From assembly GCF_900112105.1 (NCBI RefSeq), contig NZ_FOKV01000001.1:682001-746000 (forward strand): a stretch of DNA of 64,000 bases, in the 5' to 3' direction. Position numbers and translations under genes: made by a program. Positions 17,712-26,750 of this stretch are shown here, piece by piece. The notes below the pieces were generated by a model. It was not told the DNA's origin. It did not search any database and saw only the letters and a list, made by a program, of their open reading frames with translations. Positions within the stretch are counted from its first letter, which is position 1. Each line of letters begins with the position of its first letter. This DNA comes from Zunongwangia mangrovi. GTDB lineage: Bacteria > Bacteroidota > Bacteroidia > Flavobacteriales > Flavobacteriaceae.

Positions 17712-17719
17712 TAAATTTG
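17712..17719 (+). promoter_or_regulatory. -7 promoter box of uvrC, implying a leaderless or near-leaderless mRNA
   Basis: TAAATTTG matches TAnnTTTG exactly and ends only 5 bp before the ATG at 17725. If used, transcription would begin at or next to the start codon. The -33 position has TTC rather than TTG. Confidence 0.5.
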
Positions 17720-17724
17720 AAGTG

Positions 17725-19527
17725 ATGGAAATACCTTCTTTGGATGTACAGTTAAAGACTTTGCCCGATAGTCCCGGCGTTTATCAATATTTCGATAAAA
17801 ATGGGAAGATCCTTTATGTAGGTAAAGCTAAAAACCTTAAAAAACGGGTAACTTCTTATTTTACAAAGCGCCACGATAGCCATCGTATTGGTGTGATGGT
17901 AAAGAAGATTCACGAAATACGGCATATCGTTGTTTCTTCGGAAACTGATGCCCTATTATTAGAGAATAACCTTATCAAGAAACTTCAGCCTCGTTTTAAT
18001 GTAATGCTGAAGGATGATAAAACCTATCCCTGGATCTGTATTAAAAATGAGCGTTTTCCAAGAGTTTTTCCTACCCGAAGATTAGTAAAGGATGGGAGTG
18101 AATATTATGGCCCGTTTACCAGTTTTAAAACGGTAAACACTTTGCTCGATCTAATTAAAGGATTGTATAAACTGCGAACCTGTAATTATGATCTTGCAGA
18201 AGATAAAATTCGGGAAAACAAATTTAAGGTTTGCCTGGAATATCATTTGGGGAATTGCATGGGTCCTTGTGAAGGTTACCAGGGCGAAGCCGAGTATAAC
18301 CGAAACATTGACCATATTCGACAGATCGTAAAAGGAAATTTTAAAGATTCGCTTAGCCAGTTTAGAGAGCAAATGCAGGAACACGCTGTAAATATGGAGT
18401 TTGAAGATGCACAGCGAATAAAAAATAAGATCGAAGTTTTAGAAAATTACCAATCGCGATCTACGGTTGTGAATCCTAAGATTAATAACGTAGATGTGTT
18501 TTCTGTAATTAGTGATGAGGGTTATGGCTATGTGAACTTTCTTCAGTTAATGCATGGTTCGATTATTAGGTCGCATACCATCGAAATGAAGAAGAAATTA
18601 GATGAAACCGATGAAGAATTATTAGAGCTTGGTATAACTGAAATTAGGCAAAGATTCAATTCAAAATCACCTGAAATTTACGTTCCTTTTAAAGTAGATG
18701 CCGGTGATGAAGTAAAAGTTACCGTTCCTAAGCTTGGTGATAAACGTAAGATCGTAGAGTTATCTGAGCGTAATGCCAAATATTACCGCCAGGAGCGATT
18801 TAAGCAAATGAAGATCGTAGATCCAGATCGTCATGTAAACCGTGTGATGGCCCAAATGAAAGAAGATTTGCGCTTAAGTGTAGAGCCACGCCATATCGAA
18901 TGTTTTGATAACTCGAATATCCAGGGAACAAATCCGGTGGCTGCCTGCGTTGTTTTTAAAAATGGAAAACCAAGTAAAAAAGATTATCGTAAATTTAATA
19001 TCAAAACTGTTGAAGGCCCTAACGATTTTGCTTCGATGGAAGAAGTGGTGTATCGACGGTATAAGCGTCTTTTAAATGAAGGTGAAGAATTACCGCAGCT
19101 TATTATTGTAGATGGAGGTAAAGGACAGTTAGGTAGTGGCGTAAAAGCCTTGGAAACTTTAGGCTTGCGAGGTAAGATTGCGATTGTAGGTATTGCTAAA
19201 CGTCTTGAAGAACTGTTTTATCCAGGAGATCCAATCCCATTGTATTTGGATAAAAGATCGGAAACCTTAAAGATCATTCAGCAGTTAAGAGATGAAGCGC
19301 ATAGATTTGGAATCACTTTTCACCGAAATAAACGTAGTAAATCTGCGTTAAATACGGAGCTGGAGTCTATTAAAGGAATTGGCGAAAAAACGGTGGTGGA
19401 GTTACTAAAAAGTTTTAGATCATTAAAACGAATAAAGGAAGCTTCAGAAAAATCGCTGGCAGATGTTGTGGGAAGTGCTAAAGCTAAAATTGTTTACGAT
19501 TATTATCACTCAGAATCTTCAGATTAA
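17725..19527 (+). CDS. uvrC: UvrABC system protein C
   Basis: 600 residues from the ATG at 17725 (a GTG three bases upstream is possible). UvrC makes both incisions in nucleotide excision repair. Parts in order: GIY-YIG nuclease domain (about 12-95, DSPGVYQYF...ILYVGKAKNLKKR), a UVR motif (about 200-235), the RNase H-like UvrC domain (IECFDNSNIQGTNPVA, IIVDGGKGQLG) and a C-terminal helix-hairpin-helix (IKGIGEKTVVELLKSF). Stop codon directly abuts the next ATG, so the patatin gene is likely co-transcribed. Confidence 0.97.
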   Translation: MEIPSLDVQLKTLPDSPGVYQYFDKNGKILYVGKAKNLKKRVTSYFTKRHDSHRIGVMVKKIHEIRHIVVSSETDALLLENNLIKKLQPRFNVMLKDDKTYPWICIKNERFPRVFPTRRLVKDGSEYYGPFTSFKTVNTLLDLIKGLYKLRTCNYDLAEDKIRENKFKVCLEYHLGNCMGPCEGYQGEAEYNRNIDHIRQIVKGNFKDSLSQFREQMQEHAVNMEFEDAQRIKNKIEVLENYQSRSTVVNPKINNVDVFSVISDEGYGYVNFLQLMHGSIIRSHTIEMKKKLDETDEELLELGITEIRQRFNSKSPEIYVPFKVDAGDEVKVTVPKLGDKRKIVELSERNAKYYRQERFKQMKIVDPDRHVNRVMAQMKEDLRLSVEPRHIECFDNSNIQGTNPVAACVVFKNGKPSKKDYRKFNIKTVEGPNDFASMEEVVYRRYKRLLNEGEELPQLIIVDGGKGQLGSGVKALETLGLRGKIAIVGIAKRLEELFYPGDPIPLYLDKRSETLKIIQQLRDEAHRFGITFHRNKRSKSALNTELESIKGIGEKTVVELLKSFRSLKRIKEASEKSLADVVGSAKAKIVYDYYHSESSD

Positions 19528-21747
19528 ATGAAAAAAATCTTTTGCATCCTATTCTTCTGTAGTTCACTTTTTAGTTTTTCTCAGGAAGAAAAATTAAAGG
19601 TAGGATTAGTGCTGAGTGGAGGAGGAGCAAAAGGTTTAGCGCATATTGGTGCTATTAAAGCGATCGAAGAAGCCGGCGTGCATATCGATTATATTGCGGG
19701 CACCAGCATGGGAGCTATTGTTGGAGGATTGTACGCTTCAGGTTATACTGCGACCGAATTAGATTCGATCGTGAATCATACCAATTTCAATATTCTTATT
19801 CAGGACGAAATTCCACGAAAATCAATGACATTTTATGAAAAGGAAAATACCGAGCGGTATGCGCTTACGCTTCCTTTCGATCATTTTAAAGTAGGATTTC
19901 CTTCGGGATTAAGTAAAGGACAAAATATTTATAATTTCATGTCTGGTTTAACCGTGCATCTGGAAGATGAAACCGATTTTACGCAATTACCCATCCCGTT
20001 TTTTTGCGTGGCGGCAGATGTAGAAACCGGCGAAGAAATTATTTTAGATAAAGGTTCGCTGGCAAAATCTGTTGCAGCTAGTGGTGCGATTCCGTCTTTG
20101 TTTTCTCCTGTAAAAATAGATGGCAGGTTGCTTATCGATGGCGGAGTAGTAAATAATTACCCGGTAGAAGAACTTCGCCGTCGCGGAGCCGATGTGGTTA
20201 TTGGTGTGGATGTGCAGGATTCGTTGCTTAATCGTAAAGATCTAAAAGGAGTTTTCGATATTTTCACACAGGTAAGTAACTTCAGGACCATTAATGATAT
20301 GAAGCATAAGATTCCGCTTACCGATATTTACATTCGCCCTGATATTGGTCGTTTTTCGATCATGTCTTTTGAAGAAGGCTCGGCGATCATCGATTCTGGA
20401 AAAGTGGCCGGAAACGAGCGAATTATAGCATTAAAGGAGCTGGCCTCGAAACAACAAACACATCCAAAACCATATAAGCGAAAACTTATTGATACGCTTA
20501 ATTTAAGTAGAGTAGAACTTGCAGGCAATACCAATTATCCGCGTTCATTTATCATGGGGCGGCTTAGATTGCAAACACCAGGTAAATTTAGTTTGTCGCA
20601 GATTAACGAAGGGATCGATTTTTTATCGGCTACAGGAAACTTCGATAAGATCAATTATTTTCTAACTCAGGATAATGAAGATTCGTATACGCTAAATCTT
20701 AATATGGACGAGAGCGAAAATAAAACTTTCTTGAAGCTGGCCTTGCATTACGATGAGTTGTATCGTAGTGCAGCACTGGTAAATTTAACCCGAAAAAGTT
20801 CGATTTTTACCAACGATGTTACATCTTTAGATCTAATTGTAGGAGAAAATGTTCGGTATAACTTTCAGTATTATATCGATAAAGGATATTATTGGAGTAT
20901 TGGCGTAAAATCCAGATTCAATTCTTTTGATACGCCGGTAGATTATGTGCTGGTAGAAGATGAAATTAACGGAAGCGATTTTAATATTAATCGAATAGAT
21001 ATCGATTTTAAGGATTTTACCAATCAATTTTATGTAGAAACCTTATTTAAGCAGGTGGCTTCTCTGGGAATGGGTGCCGAGCATAAGTATCTAAAAATTT
21101 CTTCGGAAACTATAAATAGCGGTGAGGAAGGTCTTGATGTTCCCGGAACCGAATTCGAGAATAACCATTATTACAGCGCTTTTGGATATTTAAAATATGA
21201 TTCTTTCGACAATAAATATTATCCCAAACGCGGATTTTATTTTCATGGAGATTTTCATATTTATCCCTTTTCTTCAATCGACGATTTTACTGAATTCTCT
21301 ATCGCAAAAGGAAAGATTGGATATGTTTTTACGCCAATTAGAAATCTTAGTTTCAGGCTTTTTTCTGAAACCGGTTTTAAAATTGGCCCAAGCGACCAGC
21401 GAACGCTCGATTTTCTTTTAGGTGGCTACGGAAATAACCTTATTAATAACATGGTTCCTTTTTACGGGTACGATTTTATTAGTCTTGGCGGGGATAGTTA
21501 TATAAAAGGACTTGTTGAAGCAGATGTAGAAATTTTTAAAAATAACCATATTACTTTAAGTGGTAATATCGCAAATGTAGAGAACGATCTTTATTCTTCG
21601 GGAAACTGGTTGTCGCTGCCAGATTATACGGGTTATGCTTTGGGTTACGGGATGGAAACTTTTCTTGGTCCCATGGAAGTAAAATATTCGTATTCACCAG
21701 AAATCAGGGAAAGTCAGTGGTTTTTTAGTTTAGGTTTTTGGTTTTAA
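19528..21747 (+). CDS. Patatin-like phospholipase fused to an outer-membrane beta-barrel
   Basis: 739 residues: signal peptide (ending FSFSQ), patatin lipase domain (about 24-300) with the oxyanion loop GGGAKG (31-36), nucleophile GTSMG (Ser60) and the catalytic Asp motif IDGGVVNNYP (about 207-216), then a POTRA-like segment and a C-terminal Omp85-type barrel ending in FSLGFWF (C-terminal Phe). This layout resembles type Vd secretion proteins (PlpD-like) in which the barrel carries the lipase across or anchors it to the outer membrane. Whether the lipase faces the surface or the periplasm is not known. Starts at the base after the uvrC stop. Confidence 0.9.
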   Translation: MKKIFCILFFCSSLFSFSQEEKLKVGLVLSGGGAKGLAHIGAIKAIEEAGVHIDYIAGTSMGAIVGGLYASGYTATELDSIVNHTNFNILIQDEIPRKSMTFYEKENTERYALTLPFDHFKVGFPSGLSKGQNIYNFMSGLTVHLEDETDFTQLPIPFFCVAADVETGEEIILDKGSLAKSVAASGAIPSLFSPVKIDGRLLIDGGVVNNYPVEELRRRGADVVIGVDVQDSLLNRKDLKGVFDIFTQVSNFRTINDMKHKIPLTDIYIRPDIGRFSIMSFEEGSAIIDSGKVAGNERIIALKELASKQQTHPKPYKRKLIDTLNLSRVELAGNTNYPRSFIMGRLRLQTPGKFSLSQINEGIDFLSATGNFDKINYFLTQDNEDSYTLNLNMDESENKTFLKLALHYDELYRSAALVNLTRKSSIFTNDVTSLDLIVGENVRYNFQYYIDKGYYWSIGVKSRFNSFDTPVDYVLVEDEINGSDFNINRIDIDFKDFTNQFYVETLFKQVASLGMGAEHKYLKISSETINSGEEGLDVPGTEFENNHYYSAFGYLKYDSFDNKYYPKRGFYFHGDFHIYPFSSIDDFTEFSIAKGKIGYVFTPIRNLSFRLFSETGFKIGPSDQRTLDFLLGGYGNNLINNMVPFYGYDFISLGGDSYIKGLVEADVEIFKNNHITLSGNIANVENDLYSSGNWLSLPDYTGYALGYGMETFLGPMEVKYSYSPEIRESQWFFSLGFWF

Positions 21748-22139
21748 TGCGTTTTTCTATAAAATACTTTCTAGTTGCTTTTGTACTTTTTATAACCGAA
21801 TTTTTAATCGCCAGATTTATCAATGGCGGTTTTATAAGGAATGTTCTTGGGGATTATCTGGTTGTTTTTTTGATCTATTATTTCCTGCTCAGCTTTTACA
21901 AGTGGCAAAAAATTAAACTTGCCGTTTTCGTTTTACTTGTAGCATATCTTATTGAGATTTTACAGTATGTACAAATTTTAAAGATTCTTGGAATCCCAAA
22001 ATCGACATTTACAGATATGATTTTAGGATCTTCTTTCGATTGGCTGGATATGCTGGCCTATACTTTAGCGTTTTTAAGTCTTGTTTTTATGCAAAGAATC
22101 TTGCAGAAAAAAGATGCTTCAGGAAAGGCTGTTCATTGA
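21747..22139 (+). CDS. DUF2809 family membrane protein
   Basis: 130 residues from the ATG at 21747, whose A is the last base of the upstream stop (TAATG); an in-frame TTG at 21738 is less likely. Four hydrophobic segments and the pattern LGDYLVVFLIYYFLL, then ILGSSFDWLDMLAY, match DUF2809. Function unknown. Its 3' end overlaps the convergent monooxygenase gene by 21 bp. Confidence 0.8.
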   Translation: MRFSIKYFLVAFVLFITEFLIARFINGGFIRNVLGDYLVVFLIYYFLLSFYKWQKIKLAVFVLLVAYLIEILQYVQILKILGIPKSTFTDMILGSSFDWLDMLAYTLAFLSLVFMQRILQKKDASGKAVH

Positions 22140-23129
22140 AAAAGCTTCAGCAACCAACTCAAAACTTCGCAAGCGCAATTCTTTATTAAAACTCATCGTA
22201 GAGATAATTACTTCATCTACATCAAAATCCTTCGCTAAATTGACGATTTTCTCCTTTACACGATCTGGAGTTCCAGAGATAATTCGACCGGCATTATAAT
22301 GCAGACGCTGCTTTTCGAAAGAGGTGAACCGGTGATTTCGAATATCCTCGAAAGCTGGGAGATTTTGGTAATTTCCTTTATCGAATTGCAATAAAATATA
22401 GTCGATATACTTTCGCATTTGGTTGGCTTCATCTTCGGTTTCACCACACATTACGAAAGAAGAAATTAGCGCTTTGGGTTCTGGGCGATCTTCCGTAGGC
22501 GTAAAATGTTTTTGGTAACTTTCTACTACATTAGGAGAAACACTTCCGTTTATAAATTTGGCCACAGCAAGATTTAAACCTAAGTTGGCCGCGATTTTTG
22601 CGCTCCCACCGCTACTGCTTAAAATCCATTGCTGCGGTATTGTTTTTACCTGCGGAATCGCATAAATAGGAGAAGCATTAACCTGCGCGTTATCCTTAAA
22701 AAAGTGATCTAAATGCTGCAGTTGCTTAATATAATCTTCCTCCTGAAATGTATTCGAAGGATTTAAAAGGCTGGCACTAATACCATCGCCACCGGGTGCG
22801 CGACCAATTCCCAAATCGATCCTTCCCGGGTAAAGCGCTTCTAACATTCTAAAATTTTCAGCAACTTTAAAAGCACTATGATTGGGCAGCATAATTCCGC
22901 CACTTCCTAGCCGAATTTGTGAAGTTTCAGCCCCTAATCTTGCCATTAAAACTTCTGGAGTAGAGCCGGCAATAAAGGTAGAATTGTGATGTTCAGAAAT
23001 CCAAAATCGATGATACCCTAAGTTTTCAGCAAGAATAGCAGTTTCGATCGTCTCCTGAACTGCTGAAATAGCAGAGGAATCTGTGCGAACAACAGATTGA
23101 TCTAAGATTCCAAGTTTAATATCACTCAT
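22119..23129 (-). CDS. LLM class flavin-dependent oxidoreductase (luciferase-like)
   Basis: 336 residues with the TIM-barrel fold of bacterial luciferase-like monooxygenases; typical pieces are FWISEHHN, IRLGSGGIMLPNHS and GRIDLGIGRAPGGD. It resembles the YhbW/MsnO8 subgroup of single-chain flavin enzymes. Substrate unknown. It is a single gene, transcribed toward uvrC-patatin-DUF2809 and divergent from hmgA with a 201-bp gap. Confidence 0.9.
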   Translation of the reverse strand: MSDIKLGILDQSVVRTDSSAISAVQETIETAILAENLGYHRFWISEHHNSTFIAGSTPEVLMARLGAETSQIRLGSGGIMLPNHSAFKVAENFRMLEALYPGRIDLGIGRAPGGDGISASLLNPSNTFQEEDYIKQLQHLDHFFKDNAQVNASPIYAIPQVKTIPQQWILSSSGGSAKIAANLGLNLAVAKFINGSVSPNVVESYQKHFTPTEDRPEPKALISSFVMCGETEDEANQMRKYIDYILLQFDKGNYQNLPAFEDIRNHRFTSFEKQRLHYNAGRIISGTPDRVKEKIVNLAKDFDVDEVIISTMSFNKELRLRSFELVAEAFSMNSLS

Positions 23130-23330
23130 GCAATGGTTTTAATAAGTTATTCGGAATTGGAGCTTAATGCTTACAAACTAATTTAAGCTATTGGTGTTTA
23201 GTTTTACATTTCATTTAAGAAAGAATACATTTATTTTCTATAAATTTATTATTAGTTAATTTTATATGGTTTTTATTGATAATTTTATAATTTTAGCTAT
23301 TAGGAAAGCAGTTTAATTAAATGTTTAATT

Positions 23331-24500
23331 ATGCCTTTTTATCATAAGTTAGGTGAGATTCCACATAAAAGACACACGATCTTCAAAAAACCAGACGGAA
23401 ACCTTTATTACGAACAGGTTTTTGGTACTATTGGTTTTGATGGAATGTCTTCGATATCTTACCATGAACAGCGACCTACGCAGGTTAAGGAAGTAAAAAA
23501 AAGTTATAGCGTAAAACCTGTAATTTCAAAAGAAAATAATTTAAAATCTTATCGTCTAAAGGGATTTCAGGTAAAGCCAGAACAGGATTATTTAGAAAGT
23601 AGAAAAGTTATTCTTACTAACAGTGATGTCGATATTATTCTGGCAGCGCCACAAAAATCTACCGATAATTATTTTTATAAGAATGCCGATAGTGATGAGC
23701 TTTTGTTTATTCATAAAGGAAGCGGGAAATTAAGAACGCATTTAGGGAATCTGGATTTTAAATACGGTGATTATTTGCTAATCCCGCGTGGTACGATCTA
23801 TAAAATTGATTTTGAAACTGAGGAAAACCGACTATTTATTGTTGAGTCCAAGCGCCCAATTTATACGCCTAAAAGGTATAGAAACTGGTTTGGGCAATTA
23901 TTGGAACATTCGCCATTTTGTGAACGCGATCTAAGGCAGCCTTACGAGTTAGAAACCAATAATGAAAAAGGCGATTTTTTAATCAAGATCAAAAAGCAGG
24001 GCGATATTTTTGATACGGTTTACGGCACACATCCATTCGATGTGGTGGGTTACGATGGTTATAACTATCCTTATGCGTTTTCAATTCACGATTTTGAACC
24101 TATTACAGGTAGAATTCACCAACCGCCACCGGTGCATCAAACTTTTGAAACCGATGCGTTTGTAGTTTGCAGTTTTTGTCCGCGTAAATACGACTATCAC
24201 CCAGAAAGTATTCCGGCGCCATACAGCCATAGTAATATCGATAGCGATGAGGTGCTTTATTATGTAGATGGCGATTTTATGAGCCGAAATGATATTGAAG
24301 CGGGACATATTTCGCTGCACCCGGCTGGAATTCCGCATGGGCCGCACCCGGGAGCAGTAGAACGAAGTATTGGTAAAACCGAAACTGAAGAATTAGCAGT
24401 AATGGTAGATACGTTTAAACCTCTGCAACTTACCGAAGATGCGATGGCCATTGCAGATAAAACTTATTATAGATCTTGGTTAGAAGACGAGGATAAATAA
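23331..24500 (+). CDS. hmgA: Homogentisate 1,2-dioxygenase
   Basis: 389 residues; opens the ring of homogentisate to maleylacetoacetate in tyrosine and phenylalanine breakdown. N-terminal IPHKRHTIFKKPDG and the two cupin-like halves fit the family. Candidate iron ligands lie in HSNIDSDEVLYYVDG (Glu) and HPAGIPHGPHPG (His). Shorter than the ~430-residue proteobacterial and human enzymes, as usual for the Bacteroidota form. Followed after 32 bp by hppD, which makes its substrate, so the pair is an operon. The later steps (isomerase, fumarylacetoacetase) are not in this window. Confidence 0.93.
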   Translation: MPFYHKLGEIPHKRHTIFKKPDGNLYYEQVFGTIGFDGMSSISYHEQRPTQVKEVKKSYSVKPVISKENNLKSYRLKGFQVKPEQDYLESRKVILTNSDVDIILAAPQKSTDNYFYKNADSDELLFIHKGSGKLRTHLGNLDFKYGDYLLIPRGTIYKIDFETEENRLFIVESKRPIYTPKRYRNWFGQLLEHSPFCERDLRQPYELETNNEKGDFLIKIKKQGDIFDTVYGTHPFDVVGYDGYNYPYAFSIHDFEPITGRIHQPPPVHQTFETDAFVVCSFCPRKYDYHPESIPAPYSHSNIDSDEVLYYVDGDFMSRNDIEAGHISLHPAGIPHGPHPGAVERSIGKTETEELAVMVDTFKPLQLTEDAMAIADKTYYRSWLEDEDK

Positions 24501-24532
24501 AAAACATTCAAAAACTAACGAATATTAAGATT

Positions 24533-25675
24533 ATGTCTAAAGATAATTCATCCTTACAATTAGAAAAAGTAATTCCTGAAGCAGAAGACTTTCTTCCCAT
24601 CTTGGGGACAGACTTTGTAGAGCTTTATGTAGGGAATGCAAAGCAGGCAGCATATTATTATCAGCATGCCTGGGGATTTCAGCCGGTTGCGTATTCGGGA
24701 TTGGAAACCGGAAGGAAGGATAGCGTATCCTATGTGTTGCAGCAGGGAAAAATCAGGATCGTACTTACTTCTCCATTAGAACCTTCCGGAGAAATAAATG
24801 CGCATATCGATAAACATGGTGACGGGGTAAAATTTGTGGCACTTTGGGTAGATGATGCAAAAAAAAGTTACGAGGAAACTACCAAAAGAGGTGCTGAAAG
24901 TTACGTAGAACCTTACGAGCTGGAAGATGAACATGGTAAAGTAGTGATCTCTGGAATTCATACTTATGGTGAAACCGTACATCTTTTTATTGAAAGAGGT
25001 GATTATCAAGGAGCTTTTATGCCGGGTTATAGAACTTATGCTCCGCTTGCAAAATCTCCAGAAACCGGGTTGAAGTATATCGACCACATGGTAGGCAATG
25101 TGGGTTGGGACGAGATGAATAGATGGTGCGAATTTTATGCAAAAGTGATGGGCTTTGCGCAAATGGTTTCATTTGACGATAAAGACATTTCTACAGATTA
25201 CACGGCTTTAATGAGTAAGGTGATGAGTAACGGGAATGGACGAATTAAATTTCCGATAAACGAACCTGCTGAAGGAAAAAAGAAATCACAGATCGAAGAA
25301 TATATTGATTTTTATAATGGTGCCGGGGTGCAACATATCGCTTTAGCTACAGATAATATTATCGAAACGGTAACCGCTTTACGTGATCGTGGGGTAGAAT
25401 TTTTATATGTTCCAGAAACCTATTATGATGATCTCTTAGATCGAGTTGGTGAGATCGATGAAGATCTAGAACCGCTAAAAGAGTTGGGAGTATTGGTAGA
25501 TCGTGATGATGAAGGTTATTTGTTACAGATATTTACCAAGCCTGTTTTAGATCGGCCAACCATGTTTTTTGAAATAATTCAAAGAAAAGGAGCGCAATCT
25601 TTTGGGAAAGGAAACTTTAAAGCCTTATTTGAAGCAATAGAAAGAGAGCAGGATTTGCGAGGAACGCTAAATTAA
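24533..25675 (+). CDS. hppD: 4-Hydroxyphenylpyruvate dioxygenase
   Basis: 380 residues; turns 4-hydroxyphenylpyruvate into homogentisate using Fe(II) and O2. Two vicinal-oxygen-chelate halves. The three iron ligands can be placed: His in YIDHMVGNVG, His in GVQHIALATDNI and Glu in TMFFEIIQRKG. The C-terminal GNFKALFEAIEREQ is the typical lid helix. Works directly with hmgA upstream. Confidence 0.97.
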   Translation: MSKDNSSLQLEKVIPEAEDFLPILGTDFVELYVGNAKQAAYYYQHAWGFQPVAYSGLETGRKDSVSYVLQQGKIRIVLTSPLEPSGEINAHIDKHGDGVKFVALWVDDAKKSYEETTKRGAESYVEPYELEDEHGKVVISGIHTYGETVHLFIERGDYQGAFMPGYRTYAPLAKSPETGLKYIDHMVGNVGWDEMNRWCEFYAKVMGFAQMVSFDDKDISTDYTALMSKVMSNGNGRIKFPINEPAEGKKKSQIEEYIDFYNGAGVQHIALATDNIIETVTALRDRGVEFLYVPETYYDDLLDRVGEIDEDLEPLKELGVLVDRDDEGYLLQIFTKPVLDRPTMFFEIIQRKGAQSFGKGNFKALFEAIEREQDLRGTLN

Positions 25676-25857
25676 TTTGAAATTTTTGATTTTTACTAAA
25701 ACAAAAAGCTTCTTTTTTATCTAAAAATCAATGTTTTAGTTAAAGTTTATTTTTGGCTTTTTTTAATTGGATTAAATGCAGAATTTTGCGCTCGCATTTT
25801 TGGAGTGGTTACCAAATTTGTTTTTTCATAATTTAAGTTTTAGTTGGTTAATAAGAC

Positions 25858-25894
25858 AAAAAACCTCGTCATTAATTTGATGGGGTTTTTTGTT
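25858..25894 (+). terminator. Terminator after hmgA-hppD, overlapping a promoter
   Basis: A 12-bp stem with two G-T pairs (AAAACCTCGTCA, 25860-25871, with TGATGGGGTTTT, 25878-25889), a 6-base loop and a TTTTTTG tail. The preceding 180 bp after hppD contain no gene. Confidence 0.75.
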
Positions 25895-25906
25895 TTGATA
25901 CATTTG
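25877..25906 (+). promoter_or_regulatory. Promoter of the DUF3108-TDO-M23 operon
   Basis: TTG (25877-25879), a 19-bp spacer and TACATTTG (25899-25906), an exact match to the Bacteroidota consensus. The -33 element lies in the loop of the upstream terminator. A start about 7 bp downstream gives a 5' leader of about 60 bases before the ATG at 25973. Confidence 0.6.
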
Positions 25907-25972
25907 GAATAGTAATTGTAAATCTACTTAAAAGATAGTCATTTAGGATGAAACTATTTCAAATTGAAACCA

Positions 25973-26749
25973 ATGGATAAAAGACTTACAATTACATTAA
26001 TTCTCTTCTTTTTTGCGCTTACTTCGCACGAAGCTCAAACCGCTTTTGATGCGGGAGAGTGGTTTAAATTCAGGATTCATTACGGGCCTTTTAATGCAAG
26101 CTATGCGACACTTCAGGTAAGTGAAGAATATTTAAATAGTAAGCCTGTTTATCATGTAGTAGGAAAAGGTAAATCTACCGGGATGCTACATTGGTTCTTT
26201 AAAGTGAATGATAATTACGAAACATATATCGATCGTAAATCTGGACATCCTTATAAATTTATACGTCAAATCGATGAAGGTGGGCACACCAAAGATCTAG
26301 AGATCGATTTTGATCATAAATCGAATACGGCCTATGTTCATGATAAAAAGCATAATAAGAAAAAGACCTATTCTACAAAGGAAAATATCCATGATATGTT
26401 GTCTGCATTTTACTATCTTCGCAGCAATATAAACGAAGAGGCGCTACAACCCGGCCACGAGCTAATCCTTAATCTTTTTATCGATGATGAAAACATGGAT
26501 TTTAAGGTGAAGTTTTTGGGTAGGGAAGTGATAAAAACCAAATTTGGAAAAGTAAATGCGCTTAAGTTTAGGCCTTATGTGATGGCTGGTAGAGTATTTA
26601 AAGAGAAGGAGAGCCTTACCTTTTGGGTAAGTGACGACAAAAATAAAGTTCCTTTAAAAATCGAAGCCGATCTTGCAGTAGGATCACTGGATGCCGATCT
26701 TGATGCTTACAAAGGTCTAAAATACCCCTTCAGGATTATCGTAGATTAG
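25973..26749 (+). CDS. DUF3108 domain-containing secreted protein
   Basis: 258 residues from the ATG at 25973 (an upstream TTG at 25964 is in frame but not needed). Signal peptide ends EAQTAF. The body matches DUF3108: FDAGEWFKFRIHYGPFNASYATLQV, VVGKGKSTGMLHWFFKVNDNY and the C-terminal WVSDDKNKVPLKIEADLAVGS. Probably a periplasmic beta-rich protein; the family's job is not established. One base separates it from the downstream dioxygenase gene. Confidence 0.88.
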   Translation: MDKRLTITLILFFFALTSHEAQTAFDAGEWFKFRIHYGPFNASYATLQVSEEYLNSKPVYHVVGKGKSTGMLHWFFKVNDNYETYIDRKSGHPYKFIRQIDEGGHTKDLEIDFDHKSNTAYVHDKKHNKKKTYSTKENIHDMLSAFYYLRSNINEEALQPGHELILNLFIDDENMDFKVKFLGREVIKTKFGKVNALKFRPYVMAGRVFKEKESLTFWVSDDKNKVPLKIEADLAVGSLDADLDAYKGLKYPFRIIVD

Positions 26750-26750
26750 C

